Source: Rhodovulum visakhapatnamense | GTDB lineage: Bacteria > Pseudomonadota > Alphaproteobacteria > Rhodobacterales > Rhodobacteraceae | Direction of reading: 5' to 3' | DNA: 64,000 nucleotides | Assembly: GCF_004365965.1 (NCBI RefSeq) | Contig: NZ_SOEB01000005.1 | Location: forward strand, 124,001 to 188,000 | In this document: piece by piece, positions 17,768 to 29,995 of the stretch | How positions within the stretch are numbered: the first letter of the stretch is position 1 | Layout: each line of letters begins with the position of its first letter | Made by a program: the position numbers and the translations under genes | Notes under the pieces: generated by a model | What the model was told of the DNA's origin: nothing | Database searches by the model: none | The model's input: the letters and a program-made list of their open reading frames with translations, nothing else

Positions 17768-19324
17768 TCAGAGCAGCGAGCCCTGTTCGGGCGGCTCTTC
17801 GGCCTTGCGGGCGCGGCGCGGCGGACGGCCGCCGATGGCCAGACGCCCGTCCCGGAACTCGATCTCCAGCGCGCCTGCCTGTTCCGCCGAGGCCCGGGTG
17901 GTGACCACCTGGCCGCCCGACCGGATCACGGCGAAGCCCCGGCGCAGGGTGTCCTGATAGCTCAGTCCCGCGCGCATCCTCTCAAGCGCCTCAAGCCGCG
18001 CGCGGCGCCGGTCGAAATCGCTGGCAAGCGCTGCGCGAAGCCGCGCCTCAAGCCGGGCCAGTGCCTCCTGCCCCGAGACGGTGCGGCGGTCCAGAAGCTC
18101 CGGACGCCCCCGGCGGGACAGGGCCAAAACATCGGCGCGGCGCTGACGGACCAGCCGGTCGAGCGCAGGAGCGATGCGGGCGGCGCGATCCTCGGCGCGG
18201 CGGCGCTCGTCCGCGACCCGGCGGCGCAGCGCCGCGGGGCGCAGCACCGACGCGGCCTCGGACAGGCGCAGCCGCTCGCGCGCGACCCGAACCGACAGCG
18301 CCGCGGGCAGCCGGTCGGCCGCACGGTCCAGCCGCTGGGCCGCGAAACTCAGAAGCGTCTCGGGCCGGGGCAGCGCGCGGGCCAGATCCGCCAGCCGCTG
18401 GCGCCGCTGCGTCAACAGCCGCCCGAGTGCTGCCGAGCGCCGCGCCTCAAGGCCGTCGAGCGCGGCGATCAGATCGAGCCGCACCGGCACCGCCATCTCG
18501 GCCGCCGCCGTGGGCGTGGGCGCGCGCCGGTCGGCGGCATAGTCGATCAGCGTGGTGTCGGTCTCGTGGCCGACCGCCGAAATCAGCGGAATGTCCGACT
18601 CGGCCGCGGCGCGCACCACGATTTCCTCGTTGAAGCCCCAGAGATCCTCGAGGCTGCCGCCGCCGCGGGCCACGATCAGCAGATCGGGCCGCGGGATCGC
18701 GCCGCCCTCGGGCAGCGCGTTGAAGCCCTGAATGGCGCGGGCCACCTCGGAGGCGCAGGCCGCGCCCTGCACGGCGACGGGCCAGATCAGCACATGGCGC
18801 GGAAACCGGTCGCCGAGCCGGTGCAGGATGTCGCGGATCACCGCCCCCGAGGGCGAGGTCACGACCCCGATCACCCGCGGCAGATAGGGCAGCGCGCGCT
18901 TGCGCTCGGCCGCGAAAAGCCCCTCGGCCGCCAGCGCCGCCTTGCGCTTTTCCAGCATCGCCATCAGCGCGCCGACACCTGCGGGCGCGATGTCCTCGAT
19001 CACCATCTGATAGCGCGACTGGCCGCCAAAGGTGGTCAGCCGCCCGGTGGCGATCACCTCCATGCCCTCTTCGGGCCGGGTCGCCAGGCGCTGCGCGGTG
19101 CCCTTCCAGATGACCGAGGCCAGCACGTTCCGGTCATCCTTGAGATCGAGATAGATATGCCCCGAGCGCGGCAGGCTGACCCGCCCGACCTCGCCGCGCA
19201 CGCGCACATGCGAAAAGGCGCCCTCGACCGTGCGCTTCACCGCGCCGGAGATTTCCGACACGGTGTATTCCGGGGAATTGGGGGGCGGGCCGCCGGGGGC
19301 CTCGTCGTCGATGAGATCGGACAT
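17768..19324 (-). CDS. xseA: Exodeoxyribonuclease VII large subunit
   Basis: 518-residue catalytic subunit of exonuclease VII, which degrades single-stranded DNA to oligonucleotides. The N-terminal OB domain (YTVSEISGAVKRTVEGAF, GHIYLDLKD) is followed by the catalytic core with VARGGGSLEDLWGFNEE and SAVGHETDTTLIDYAADRRA, then a long Arg/Ala-rich coiled coil (about residues 285-440) and a basic C-terminus. The small subunit gene xseB is not adjacent. Length is somewhat above the E. coli protein because of the C-terminal extension. Confidence 0.95.
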   Translation of the reverse strand: MSDLIDDEAPGGPPPNSPEYTVSEISGAVKRTVEGAFSHVRVRGEVGRVSLPRSGHIYLDLKDDRNVLASVIWKGTAQRLATRPEEGMEVIATGRLTTFGGQSRYQMVIEDIAPAGVGALMAMLEKRKAALAAEGLFAAERKRALPYLPRVIGVVTSPSGAVIRDILHRLGDRFPRHVLIWPVAVQGAACASEVARAIQGFNALPEGGAIPRPDLLIVARGGGSLEDLWGFNEEIVVRAAAESDIPLISAVGHETDTTLIDYAADRRAPTPTAAAEMAVPVRLDLIAALDGLEARRSAALGRLLTQRRQRLADLARALPRPETLLSFAAQRLDRAADRLPAALSVRVARERLRLSEAASVLRPAALRRRVADERRRAEDRAARIAPALDRLVRQRRADVLALSRRGRPELLDRRTVSGQEALARLEARLRAALASDFDRRRARLEALERMRAGLSYQDTLRRGFAVIRSGGQVVTTRASAEQAGALEIEFRDGRLAIGGRPPRRARKAEEPPEQGSLL

Positions 19325-19401
19325 GGACCTTTCGTGCCGAAAATCCCCGGCGTGTTCAACTGTCCTTGTGTCCTTGTGCCTCTCCCGTCGCGCGGTGCAG
19401 C

Positions 19402-19719
19402 TTAGGCCGGCACCGGCCCCAGCGACAGCTCGCGCAGATAGACCGAGACACCGCGCGGCGTGTTCAGGTCGACCCGCATCGCGCCCCGCGTGGTCCAGGC
19501 CAGATAATCGGCGCCCTGCACCAGAGCCGCCTCGGTCGCCGGCCCGAAGGCGCCGTCGATCCGCGCCGCGTAAAGCCCGACCTCGCGCAGCTCGGCCTGA
19601 ACCGCCGCGCGCTGGTCGGGGTCCAGCCGGCCGAACCCGGTTTCCAGCAGATCGGGGCGGTAGGCACCGGCCGTACGGCGGTGTGGCGCGGGGGCGAAGG
19701 CAATGGCGCGTCGGTTCAT
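19402..19719 (-). CDS. Small peptidoglycan-binding-domain protein
   Basis: 105-residue protein whose central part (residues about 30-75) is a PG_binding_1-like helical repeat: LDPDQRAAVQAELREVGLY followed by GAFGPATEAALVQ. No signal peptide is evident, so its location is unclear. I chose the ATG at 19719 (AGGTG upstream); another ATG lies 15 bases further up. It sits between xseA on the same strand and the divergent purD. Function unknown beyond the domain resemblance. Confidence 0.65.
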   Translation of the reverse strand: MNRRAIAFAPAPHRRTAGAYRPDLLETGFGRLDPDQRAAVQAELREVGLYAARIDGAFGPATEAALVQGADYLAWTTRGAMRVDLNTPRGVSVYLRELSLGPVPA

Positions 19720-19897
19720 CGGATCACCTGGCATGGAGAAATCGGTCGAGAGATCGGTTAACAGAAGGTTTACTCCCCTCATTTGCCCCTGCCGCGGGGC
19801 ATGGCTGGGGACAAACCAAGGCGATTTCGCGGTCGCTTGCCCGGGGCCGCCGCGCAGCCTACAAGGCGCCGGACGAGAGCTTGGCGAAAGGCGGCAG

Positions 19898-21160
19898 ATG
19901 AACATCCTCATTCTCGGCGGCGGCGGGCGGGAACATGCGCTGGCCTGGGCGATCCTGCAGAACCCGAAATGCGACCGGCTGATCGTGGCGCCGGGCAATG
20001 CCGGGATCGCGGCAATCGCAGAATGCGCAGCGCTCGAAATCGAGGATGGCGGCGCGGTCGCGGCCTTCGCCGAGGAGAACGCGGTCGATTTCGTGGTAAT
20101 CGGCCCCGAGGCGCCCTTGGCCGCGGGCGTGGCCGACAGGCTGGAGGCGGCGGGCCTTCTCTGCTTCGGGCCAAGCCAGGCGGCCGCGCAGCTCGAAAGC
20201 TCGAAAAGCTTCACCAAGGCCGTCTGCGATGCCTGCAACGCGCCGACCGCAAGCTATGGCCATTTCACCGATGCCGAGGCCGCGAAGGCCCATATCCGCG
20301 CCGCGGGCGCGCCCATCGTGGTCAAGGCCGACGGGCTGGCAGCCGGCAAGGGCGTGATCGTGGCCCAGACCCTGGCCGAGGCCGAGGCCGCCATCGACGA
20401 CATGTTCGGCGGCGCCTTCGGCGGCGCGGGCGCCGAGGTGGTGATCGAGGAATTCATGGAGGGCGAGGAAGCCTCGTTCTTCGTCCTGTGCGACGGCACC
20501 GACGTGCTGGCCATCGGCACCGCGCAGGACCACAAGCGTGTGGGCGAGGGCGATACCGGCCCCAACACGGGCGGCATGGGCGCCTATTCCCCGGCCCCGG
20601 TCATGACCGAGGCGGTCTGCGCCAAGGCCCTGGAAGAGATCGTCAAGCCGACCGTGGCCGAGATGGCGCGGCGCGGTACACCCTACAAGGGCGTCCTCTA
20701 TGCCGGGCTGATGGTCCGGGACGGCCAGCCCCGGCTGGTCGAATACAATGTCCGTTTTGGCGACCCGGAAGCCCAGGTGCTGATGATGCGGCTTGGCGGG
20801 CAGGCGCTCGACCTGATGCTGGCCTGCGCCGAGGGCCGTCTGGCCGAGGCCCGCGTCAACTGGGCCGACGACCATGCGATGACCGTGGTAATGGCGGCAA
20901 AGGGCTATCCCGGCGCCTATGAGAAGGGATCGGTCATCGGCGGGCTCGACGCCCTGCCCGCCGACAGCTTCCGGATGGTCTTCCATGCCGGCACCCGCAC
21001 CGAGAACGGCAAGGTGACGGCGGCGGGGGGCCGGGTTTTGAACGTGACCGCGCGGGGGGCAAGCCTCGCCGAGGCGCGCGAGCGGGCCTATGCGATGATC
21101 GACCGGATCGACTGGCCCGAGGGGTTTTTCCGGCGCGACATCGGCTGGCGGGCGCTCTAG
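19898..21160 (+). CDS. purD: Phosphoribosylamine--glycine ligase
   Basis: 420-residue ATP-grasp enzyme of purine biosynthesis that joins phosphoribosylamine to glycine. The N-terminus has ILGGGGREHALAWAI, the ATP-grasp core has KADGLAAGKGVIVAQ and EEFMEGEEASFFVLCDG, and GDTGPNTGGMGAYSPAP and EYNVRFGDPEAQ follow. Length is typical. The ATG at 19898 begins the family homology and has AAAGGCGG a few bases upstream; the longer open frame before it is not coding. It is divergent from the small peptidoglycan-binding gene. Confidence 0.97.
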   Translation: MNILILGGGGREHALAWAILQNPKCDRLIVAPGNAGIAAIAECAALEIEDGGAVAAFAEENAVDFVVIGPEAPLAAGVADRLEAAGLLCFGPSQAAAQLESSKSFTKAVCDACNAPTASYGHFTDAEAAKAHIRAAGAPIVVKADGLAAGKGVIVAQTLAEAEAAIDDMFGGAFGGAGAEVVIEEFMEGEEASFFVLCDGTDVLAIGTAQDHKRVGEGDTGPNTGGMGAYSPAPVMTEAVCAKALEEIVKPTVAEMARRGTPYKGVLYAGLMVRDGQPRLVEYNVRFGDPEAQVLMMRLGGQALDLMLACAEGRLAEARVNWADDHAMTVVMAAKGYPGAYEKGSVIGGLDALPADSFRMVFHAGTRTENGKVTAAGGRVLNVTARGASLAEARERAYAMIDRIDWPEGFFRRDIGWRAL

Positions 21161-21170
21161 CGCCCCGCGC

Positions 21171-22067
21171 TCAGATCAGCAGCACCAGCATCAGGATCGA
21201 CACCAGCAGAAGCGCCATGCCGAAGATCTCGGCCGCGCGCAGTTTTTCCTTGAAGACAAGCATCGAGGCGAGGATCGAGAAGATCAGCTCGACCTGGCCG
21301 AGGCTGCGGACATAGGCCGCGTTCTGCAGCGCGAAGGCGGTAAACCAGCCCGCGCTGCCCAGCACGCCCGCCACCCCCACCGGCAGCACAGATGTCCAGG
21401 TGCGGGCCACCCGGGCCAGCTCGCCCGGTTCGCGCCAGGCCATCCAGGCCGCCATGGCCAGGGTCTGCATTGCGGTCACGCAGCTCAGCGCCATCAGCGC
21501 CCGCAACAGCGGGTCGGCGTTGTCGACCTGCAGCGTCGCGCCGCGATAGCCGATGGCCGACAACCCGAACAGCCCGCCCGCCAGCAGCCCGAGCCCCAGC
21601 GCACGGTAGGAAACGCCCGCCCCGCGCCAGCCTCCCGGCGGGCGCGACAGCGCGATCACGCCCAGAACGCCGACCGCGATGGCCGCCATCCCCGGCGCCG
21701 AGACCGGCTCGCCCAGCAAAAGCGCCGAGAAGGCCGCAACCTGGATCGCCTCGGTCTTGGTGAAGGCCATCCCGACCGCGAATGACCGTTCCGAGAACAG
21801 CGCGACGGTCGCGAAGGTGGCGATGATCTGCGCCAGCCCGCCGGTCGCGGCATGGGCCCAGAAGGCGGGGGTCAGGCCGGGCAGCGCCTCGCCCCGGATC
21901 GCCAGCAGGGCGGCAAGCCCCGCCGCCGCCAGCGGCGCGGCGAAGACGAAACGGGAAAAGGTGGCCCCGGCGGTCGAAAGCCCAAGTCCCCTCAGCCGCT
22001 TTTGCAGCATGAAACGCACGGTCTGCACCGCCGCCGCCCCGAGGGTCACGATTACCCAAAGATCCAC
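21171..22067 (-). CDS. EamA-family (DMT) transporter
   Basis: 298-residue membrane protein with about ten helices in two EamA halves, unrelated in detail to the transporter at 14.2 kb. The N-terminal helix DLWVIVTLGAAAVQTVRFML and the segment FSERSFAVGMAFTKTEAIQ resemble DMT permeases of unknown substrate. It begins 18 bases after the secreted FG-GAP protein gene ends, so the two may be co-transcribed with the ferredoxin gene upstream. Confidence 0.83.
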   Translation of the reverse strand: MDLWVIVTLGAAAVQTVRFMLQKRLRGLGLSTAGATFSRFVFAAPLAAAGLAALLAIRGEALPGLTPAFWAHAATGGLAQIIATFATVALFSERSFAVGMAFTKTEAIQVAAFSALLLGEPVSAPGMAAIAVGVLGVIALSRPPGGWRGAGVSYRALGLGLLAGGLFGLSAIGYRGATLQVDNADPLLRALMALSCVTAMQTLAMAAWMAWREPGELARVARTWTSVLPVGVAGVLGSAGWFTAFALQNAAYVRSLGQVELIFSILASMLVFKEKLRAAEIFGMALLLVSILMLVLLI

Positions 22068-22085
22068 CTGGCTCTCCTCGTCGGC

Positions 22086-22804
22086 TCAGCGGCAGGCCGC
22101 CGCGGCGGCAAAGCCCGCCGGGCTGGCCGGATGCGGCAGCGCGCGGCGCGAGACCTGCCCGCCGCTCAGCCGCACCGCGATGACGCGCTGCCAGTCGGGA
22201 TCGGCCAGCAGAAGCTCGGGCGTGCCGCCACAGGTCCGAAGGCCGCCCGAGATGACATCGTCGCCGATCCGGTGGTTGGTCAGCCCCTCGGCCACGGCCA
22301 CCGGCACCAGACGCCCGGCCTCGAGCCGCCAGATCCGCAGCACCCGCGCCCGGTGCGGGCGGTCGACATAGGCAATCTCGACCCGGCCGTCGCCGTCGAG
22401 ATCGGCCGCCCCGGCCGGGGCGAGCCAACGATAGGGCTGGCCGAGAAAGGGCGTCGCCGCGATCAGCCCGTCAGCGCCATAGACCGACAGACGCGCGCCC
22501 CGGGCGAGGTCGGTTTCGACCGCCAGAACCTCGGGAGCGCCATCGCCGTCGAGATCCGCGAGCCGGGGCGCCAGATCCTCGAAGACCCGGGTGTCGGGCA
22601 GGACGATCCGCCGGGTCCCGCCTTTCGACAGGCGCAGCACGAGGCTGCCCCATTCCAGACCGTCGCCCAGCACCCCGTGATCGTAGCGCGCTGTCGGGTC
22701 GGCATAGCGGGCCGCGGCGATCCGCGCCGAGGCCCCGTCGCGGGCGGAGGCAGGCAGGGCCCCCGCCAGCAGCAACGCGGCCACCAGCAGGGCCGCGCCG
22801 CGCA

Positions 22805-22805
<1 letters not shown>
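22086..22805 (-). CDS. Secreted FG-GAP/VCBS-repeat protein
   Basis: 239-residue exported protein with signal peptide [20 protein letters not shown]. The mature part has two calcium-binding FG-GAP type motifs, [18 protein letters not shown] and [16 protein letters not shown], which suggests a short beta-propeller-like fold. Two Cys occur in the C-terminal half. Its start ATG shares one base with the stop of the upstream ferredoxin gene (TGATG), so translation is probably coupled to it. No enzymatic motif was seen; the role is unknown. Confidence 0.75.
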
Positions 22806-25209
<2,404 letters not shown>

Positions 25210-25355
25210 CGATATGTCCTCCTGGAAGAAATGCCGACGGCCCCAGCGCAAGGGGCAGACGCTTGTGTCTTATGCGGCCTGGGGCGGCCTGCACGCAATA
25301 CGGGTGCGGGTCCGCCCGCCTCAACAGGCCGTGAGCGGTCCCGGCCCCGAGTGTT

Positions 25356-25550
25356 TCATCCCCAGAGCGATCGGGCAAGCCAGACGATGGCGGTGCCCAG
25401 GGCCACCGCCCCCAGACCGATCGCCCGCCGCGTCTCGACCGGGATGCGGCGGATCAGCTCCAGCGCCTGTTCCAGACGCGAAGGGGCCAGTGCGAACACC
25501 AGCCCCTCGAAGACCAGGGCCATCCCAAGCCCCAGGACGATCATGTCCAT
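25356..25550 (-). CDS. DUF2065 small membrane protein
   Basis: 64-residue protein with two hydrophobic helices (MIVLGLGMALVFEGLVFAL and AIGLGAVALGTAIVWLARSL) separated by a charged loop (RLEQALELIRRIPVETRR). This is the YjeT/DUF2065 family, which commonly sits next to hflK-hflC. It begins 2 bases after hflC stops, so it is translated from the same message. Function is not established. Confidence 0.88.
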   Translation of the reverse strand: MDMIVLGLGMALVFEGLVFALAPSRLEQALELIRRIPVETRRAIGLGAVALGTAIVWLARSLWG

Positions 25551-25552
25551 CC

Positions 25553-26461
25553 TCAGTCGGACGCCGGAACCTGGGTCGGAGCCGGGGCGGCCGCGGGCCG
25601 GTTGGCCTGCTTGAGATACTCGAAGAACTCGCTGTCGGGCGACAGCACCATCGAGGCGTTCCCCTTGCCCAGCGCTTCCTTGTAGGCGTTGAGCGAGCGG
25701 TAGAATTCGAAGAATTCCTCGTCGGCGCCGAAGGCCTCGGCGAAGACCCGGTTCCGCTGGGCGTCGGCCTGACCGCGAATGATCTCGGATTCGCGCCGCG
25801 CGTCCGACACAAGCTCGACCACGGTCCGGTCGGATTGCGCCCGGATACGCTGCGCCGCCTCGTCGCCGCGGGCGATCTCGTCGGCGGCCTCGCGTTCGCG
25901 TTCGGCCCGCATCCGCGCGAAGGTCGCCTCGAGGTTCTGTTCCGGCAGGTCGGTACGCTTGAGCCGAACGTCCACGATCTCGAGCCCCAGCCCCTGCGCC
26001 TCCTCGGCGGCGGCGTTGCGGATCCGCATCATCAGCGCGGCCCGGTCGGAACTGAGAATGTCGTTGGACGAGACCGAGCCCAGCACCTCGCGGGTATTGG
26101 CGCGCAGCACGCTGTCGAGCCGGTCCTCGGCGGCACGGATGCCGCCCACGCCGACCGCCTGACGGAACCGGACCACATCGGCGATGCGGTACCGGGCGAA
26201 GGCGTCGACCACCAGGCGGCGGTCGTCCGAGGGCGTCACCTCCAGCGGGTCGATATCGCGGCTGAGGATGCGGTCGTCATATTTCACCACCTCCTGGATC
26301 AGCGGGACCTTGAAGGCGAGCCCGGGCTCGGCCTTGACCGCCCTGACCTGACCGAACTGCAGCACCAGTGCGCGTTCGCGTTCGTCGACGATGAAGACCG
26401 AGGACAGGGCCGTCGCCCCCACCAGGATCGCAAGAGGGATCAGGAATGCCGATTTCTTCAT
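25553..26461 (-). CDS. hflC: FtsH protease modulator HflC
   Basis: 302-residue SPFH/Band-7 membrane protein that pairs with HflK and encloses the FtsH protease. One N-terminal membrane helix (AFLIPLAILVGATALSSVFIV) is followed by the periplasmic Band-7 domain (DERERALVLQFGQVRAV) and a long helical region (about residues 180-260) with RAEREREAADEIARGDE. Starts 3 bases after hflK. Length normal. Confidence 0.95.
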   Translation of the reverse strand: MKKSAFLIPLAILVGATALSSVFIVDERERALVLQFGQVRAVKAEPGLAFKVPLIQEVVKYDDRILSRDIDPLEVTPSDDRRLVVDAFARYRIADVVRFRQAVGVGGIRAAEDRLDSVLRANTREVLGSVSSNDILSSDRAALMMRIRNAAAEEAQGLGLEIVDVRLKRTDLPEQNLEATFARMRAEREREAADEIARGDEAAQRIRAQSDRTVVELVSDARRESEIIRGQADAQRNRVFAEAFGADEEFFEFYRSLNAYKEALGKGNASMVLSPDSEFFEYLKQANRPAAAPAPTQVPASD

Positions 26462-26464
26462 GGA

Positions 26465-27577
26465 TCAGTTCCCCCCTCTGGCGGAATCGGTGCGGCGAAG
26501 ATCGTTCAGGGGCAGGTAGGGAACCACGCCGCCCGTTCCGGTCAGGTCCTTGTCGAGCATGATCATGTCGACCTTGCCCAGCACCTCTTCCATGGTTTCC
26601 AGATAAAGCCGCTTGCGGGTGACCTCGGGCGCCTTGGTGTATTCGTCCAGAACGGCGCTGAAACGGCTGGCCTCGCCCTCGGCCTCGTTGACGACGCGGG
26701 CGCGATAGCCTTCGGCCTCTTCGAGGATCTGCGCCGCCTCGCCGCGCGCACCGGCGACGACGCGGTTGGCATAGGCATCGGCCTGTTTCTCGAGCCGGTC
26801 GCGTTCCTGTTCGGCGGCCTGCACCTCGCGGAAGCTGTCGATGACTTCCTTGGGCGGATCGGCCTTGTCGAAGTTGACGCGGACAACGTTCATGCCGGAA
26901 TCGTAGCTGTCGAGCGTCTGCTGGATCAGGTCCGTCAGCCGCGAGGCAATCAGGCCGCGGTCGCGGTTCAGGATCGGCGCCAGTTCGGACTGGGCGATGA
27001 TCTCGCGCATCGCCGATTCGGACACCGCACGGATGGTCTGGCGCGGGTCGCGCAGGTTGAACAGGAACTTCGCCGGATCGTTGATGTTCCACACCACCTG
27101 GAAGTCGATATCGACGATGTTCTCGTCGCCGGTCAGCATCAGCCCGGCATCGGCGCCGGCCCGGCCCACGCCCATGTCCTCGGTCTGTTCGCGGGTGACC
27201 GGGATCACCTCGGCGCTGACCACCGGCCAGGGCGCGAAGTTCAGACCCGGATTGCCGGTCTGCAGATAGCGGCCGAGGAAAAGCTCGACCGACTGTTCCT
27301 CGGGTTTCACGGTGTAGAACGACGCCCAGCCCCAGGCCACGCCCGCAGCCAGCACCGCAAGGGCGACGCCGCTTCGGGTCAGTTTCGGGCCGCCGCCGCG
27401 TCCGCCGCGCCCGCCCATCAGGACGCGCAGCTGTTCCTGGCCCCGGCGCATCAGCTCGTCGATTTCAGGGATCTGGGGCGGCTCGTCGCCCGGGCCGCGC
27501 CCTCCGCCGCCCCGGTTGCCTCCGCCGCCCTGTCCGGAGCCTCCGCTCCCCCAGGGACCGCCACTATTTCCAGCCAT
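26465..27577 (-). CDS. hflK: FtsH protease modulator HflK
   Basis: 370-residue SPFH/Band-7 protein, partner of HflC. The cytoplasmic N-terminus is Gly-rich and disordered (about residues 1-33), then comes a single membrane helix (VALAVLAAGVAWGWASFY), the Band-7 domain (EEQSVELFLGRYLQTGNPG), and a coiled coil near 240-310. It leads the hflK-hflC-DUF2065(-degP) unit, consistent with a joint role in membrane-protein quality control. Confidence 0.95.
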   Translation of the reverse strand: MAGNSGGPWGSGGSGQGGGGNRGGGGRGPGDEPPQIPEIDELMRRGQEQLRVLMGGRGGRGGGPKLTRSGVALAVLAAGVAWGWASFYTVKPEEQSVELFLGRYLQTGNPGLNFAPWPVVSAEVIPVTREQTEDMGVGRAGADAGLMLTGDENIVDIDFQVVWNINDPAKFLFNLRDPRQTIRAVSESAMREIIAQSELAPILNRDRGLIASRLTDLIQQTLDSYDSGMNVVRVNFDKADPPKEVIDSFREVQAAEQERDRLEKQADAYANRVVAGARGEAAQILEEAEGYRARVVNEAEGEASRFSAVLDEYTKAPEVTRKRLYLETMEEVLGKVDMIMLDKDLTGTGGVVPYLPLNDLRRTDSARGGN

Positions 27578-27658
27578 ATGGGGTCTTACCTCTTGTCTTG
27601 CCCAATCTCGTTCTCGTGTTCGCGATGTCTGCTGTAACTGGTCACCGCGCGCCCGAAT

Positions 27659-29017
27659 TCAACCCGTGCGGACCGGCGCCTTCAGCGTCACCAGCTCTTC
27701 GGCCATGGTCGGATGCACCGCGACCGTCCGGTCGAAGTCCTCTTTGGTGGCGCCCATCTTGATCGCCACCGCCGCCAGCTGGATCATTTCCGCCGCGTGA
27801 TCGGCCACGATATGACAGCCCAGAACCTTGCGGCTGCCGGTCTCGACGATCAGTTTCATCATCACCCGGTCGGGTTGCCCGGCAAAGCCCGACTGCATCG
27901 GCCGGAAGGCGGTCGAATAGACCTCGATCGGGCCGTGGCTGCGCGCTTCTTCCTCGGTCATGCCGACCGCGCCGTATTCGGGCTGGGTGAAAACCGCGCC
28001 CGGCACCAGCTCGTGATCGGCACGGGTGGGGTTGGCCTTGAACACGGTCTCGACGAAGGCCGCGCCCTCGCGGATCGCGACCGGGGTCAGCGCGATCCGG
28101 TCGGTCACGTCGCCCACCGCATAGACCGAGGGCACCGAGCTTTGCGACCAGGCATCGACCTCGACCGCGCCGTTCTGCTTCAGCCGCACGCCCGCCTCTT
28201 CAAGCCCCATGCCGTCCGTATTGGGCCGCCGTCCGGTGGCGAACAGCACCGCGTCGAAGACCGCGTCGCGCCCGTCGGTGGCCTTGACCCAAAGCCCGTC
28301 CTCGACCCGGTCGATGCGCTGCACGTTGCAGCCCACGCGCAGGTCCACCCCCTGGGCGCACATCGCCCCGGCGATATGGCCGCGCGCCTCCTCGTCGAAG
28401 CCGCGCAGGATCTGCGCGCCGCGATAGAACTGCGTGACCTCGACCCCGAGTCCGTTGAGAATGCAGGCGAATTCGCAGGCGATATAGCCGCCGCCGACGA
28501 TCAGGATGCGTTTCGGAAGGCTCTCGAACAGGAACACGTCATTCGAGGTGATCGCCAGATCGGATCCCGGAAATTCGGGCACGAAGGGCCGTCCGCCGGT
28601 CGCGATCAGGATATGGCGCGCGGTCTTCTCGATGCCATTGGCCAGCCGCACCGTATGCGGATCCGCCAGCACCGCGCGGCTGTCGAAGATCTCGACGCCC
28701 GCGCGCTCGAGATTGCCCCGGTAGACGCCTTCCAGCCGGGTCAGTTCGTCGTAGAGCCGCGCCCGGAAGACCGTCCAGTCGAACTCGCCCGCCTGCGCCT
28801 GCCAGCCATAGGCGCGCGCCTCTTCGAAGACGCGCGGATAGCCCGAGGCATAGACCATCAGTTTTTTCGGCACGCAGCCGCGGATCACGCAGGTGCCGCC
28901 CATCCGGTATTCCTCGGCCAGCCCGACCCGGGCGCCCGCCTCGGCCGCCGCCAGCCGCGCCGCGCGCACCCCGCCCGAGCCGCCGCCGATGACGAATAGA
29001 TCGTAGTCGAAGCTCAT
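27659..29017 (-). CDS. gor: Glutathione-disulfide reductase
   Basis: 452-residue cytoplasmic NADPH-dependent flavoprotein that regenerates GSH. FAD-binding FVIGGGSGGVRAARLAA is followed by the redox-active disulfide in GGTCVIRGCVPKKLMVY, an NAD(P)-binding ILIVGGGYIACEFA, and the C-terminal HPTMAEE with the catalytic His. The ATG at 29017 has GAGGGAGG upstream and begins the homology. It lies 10 bases after rpiA stops; linking redox balance to the pentose phosphate pathway makes sense because both depend on NADPH. Confidence 0.95.
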   Translation of the reverse strand: MSFDYDLFVIGGGSGGVRAARLAAAEAGARVGLAEEYRMGGTCVIRGCVPKKLMVYASGYPRVFEEARAYGWQAQAGEFDWTVFRARLYDELTRLEGVYRGNLERAGVEIFDSRAVLADPHTVRLANGIEKTARHILIATGGRPFVPEFPGSDLAITSNDVFLFESLPKRILIVGGGYIACEFACILNGLGVEVTQFYRGAQILRGFDEEARGHIAGAMCAQGVDLRVGCNVQRIDRVEDGLWVKATDGRDAVFDAVLFATGRRPNTDGMGLEEAGVRLKQNGAVEVDAWSQSSVPSVYAVGDVTDRIALTPVAIREGAAFVETVFKANPTRADHELVPGAVFTQPEYGAVGMTEEEARSHGPIEVYSTAFRPMQSGFAGQPDRVMMKLIVETGSRKVLGCHIVADHAAEMIQLAAVAIKMGATKEDFDRTVAVHPTMAEELVTLKAPVRTG

Positions 29018-29027
29018 GTCCCCTCCC

Positions 29028-29804
29028 TCAGAGATCGGCGAAGAGATTGTCGCTTTCGGCCAGCTCGACCCGGCCCTCCTCGCTGCCCTCGGCATCGCGC
29101 AGCTCGGCCCGTCCGTCGGGGTGGCCGATCACCACCGCGTCGCAGATGTCGATGAACAGCCCGTTCTCGACCACGCCCGGGATCTGGTTCAGCAGAAGCG
29201 CCAGCTGGCGCGGATTGCCGATCCGGCCCAGATGCAGGTCCAGAACCAGATTGCCCTCGTCGGTCCGGAACGGCGTCTCGCCCGCCATCCGAAGCGTGAT
29301 ATCGCGGCCCAGGACGTCAAGCCCTTCCAGCGCCTCGGCGATCAGCTTGCGGCTGGCCGTCCAGCCGAACCCGATGACCTCGACCGGCAGAGGAAATGCC
29401 CCGAGCTGGGCCACCGCCTTGGCGGGATCGGCGATCACCACCATCCGGTCGGACGCGGCCGCCACGATCTTTTCCTGCAGATGCGCGCCGCCGCCCCCCT
29501 TGATCAGGTTGAAGGCCGGATCGAATTCGTCGGCGCCGTCGATGGTCAGATCGAGCCAGCGCGCATCTTCAAGACTGACGACGTCGATGCCGACCTCGCG
29601 GGCCAGCGCCGCGGTCCGGCTCGAAGTCGGCACGGCGGTGATCGACAGCCCCTCGTTGCGGACCCGCGCGCCAAGGCTTTTCACCAGCCAGGCGGCGGTC
29701 GAGCCGGTGCCGAGCCCGACGCGCATGCCGTCCTCGACCAGATCGGCAGCGCGGCGCCCGGCGACGTATTTGGCCATTTCTATGGGGGAAAGCTCTGCGC
29801 CCAT
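29028..29804 (-). CDS. rpiA: Ribose-5-phosphate isomerase A
   Basis: 258-residue isomerase of the pentose phosphate and Calvin cycles (ribose 5-phosphate/ribulose 5-phosphate). Family blocks are VGLGTGSTAAWLVKSLG, LTIDGADEFDPAFNLIKG and GGGAHLQEKIVAAASDR with the catalytic residues. The ATG at 29804 has AGAGGAG upstream. First gene of the rpiA-gor unit; the 191-base gap before it presumably holds the promoter, and I saw no other feature in it. Confidence 0.96.
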   Translation of the reverse strand: MGAELSPIEMAKYVAGRRAADLVEDGMRVGLGTGSTAAWLVKSLGARVRNEGLSITAVPTSSRTAALAREVGIDVVSLEDARWLDLTIDGADEFDPAFNLIKGGGGAHLQEKIVAAASDRMVVIADPAKAVAQLGAFPLPVEVIGFGWTASRKLIAEALEGLDVLGRDITLRMAGETPFRTDEGNLVLDLHLGRIGNPRQLALLLNQIPGVVENGLFIDICDAVVIGHPDGRAELRDAEGSEEGRVELAESDNLFADL

Positions 29805-29995
29805 GGTCCCACTCCTCTTGCAGTCCCAGCCGTTATAGACGCCCACCGCCAGCGCGGCGAGGCCGAATTGCCCGACACGCTGGGCGGGTTGCGAGAGCGG
29901 GAAAGACAGGGAGAGGGTCGTCGGGGCCGCGGCCGTCCATTCCGGCGCCGACCGGACCCCGGGGACCAGACTGGCAGGGAAGACTTGCCGTCGGG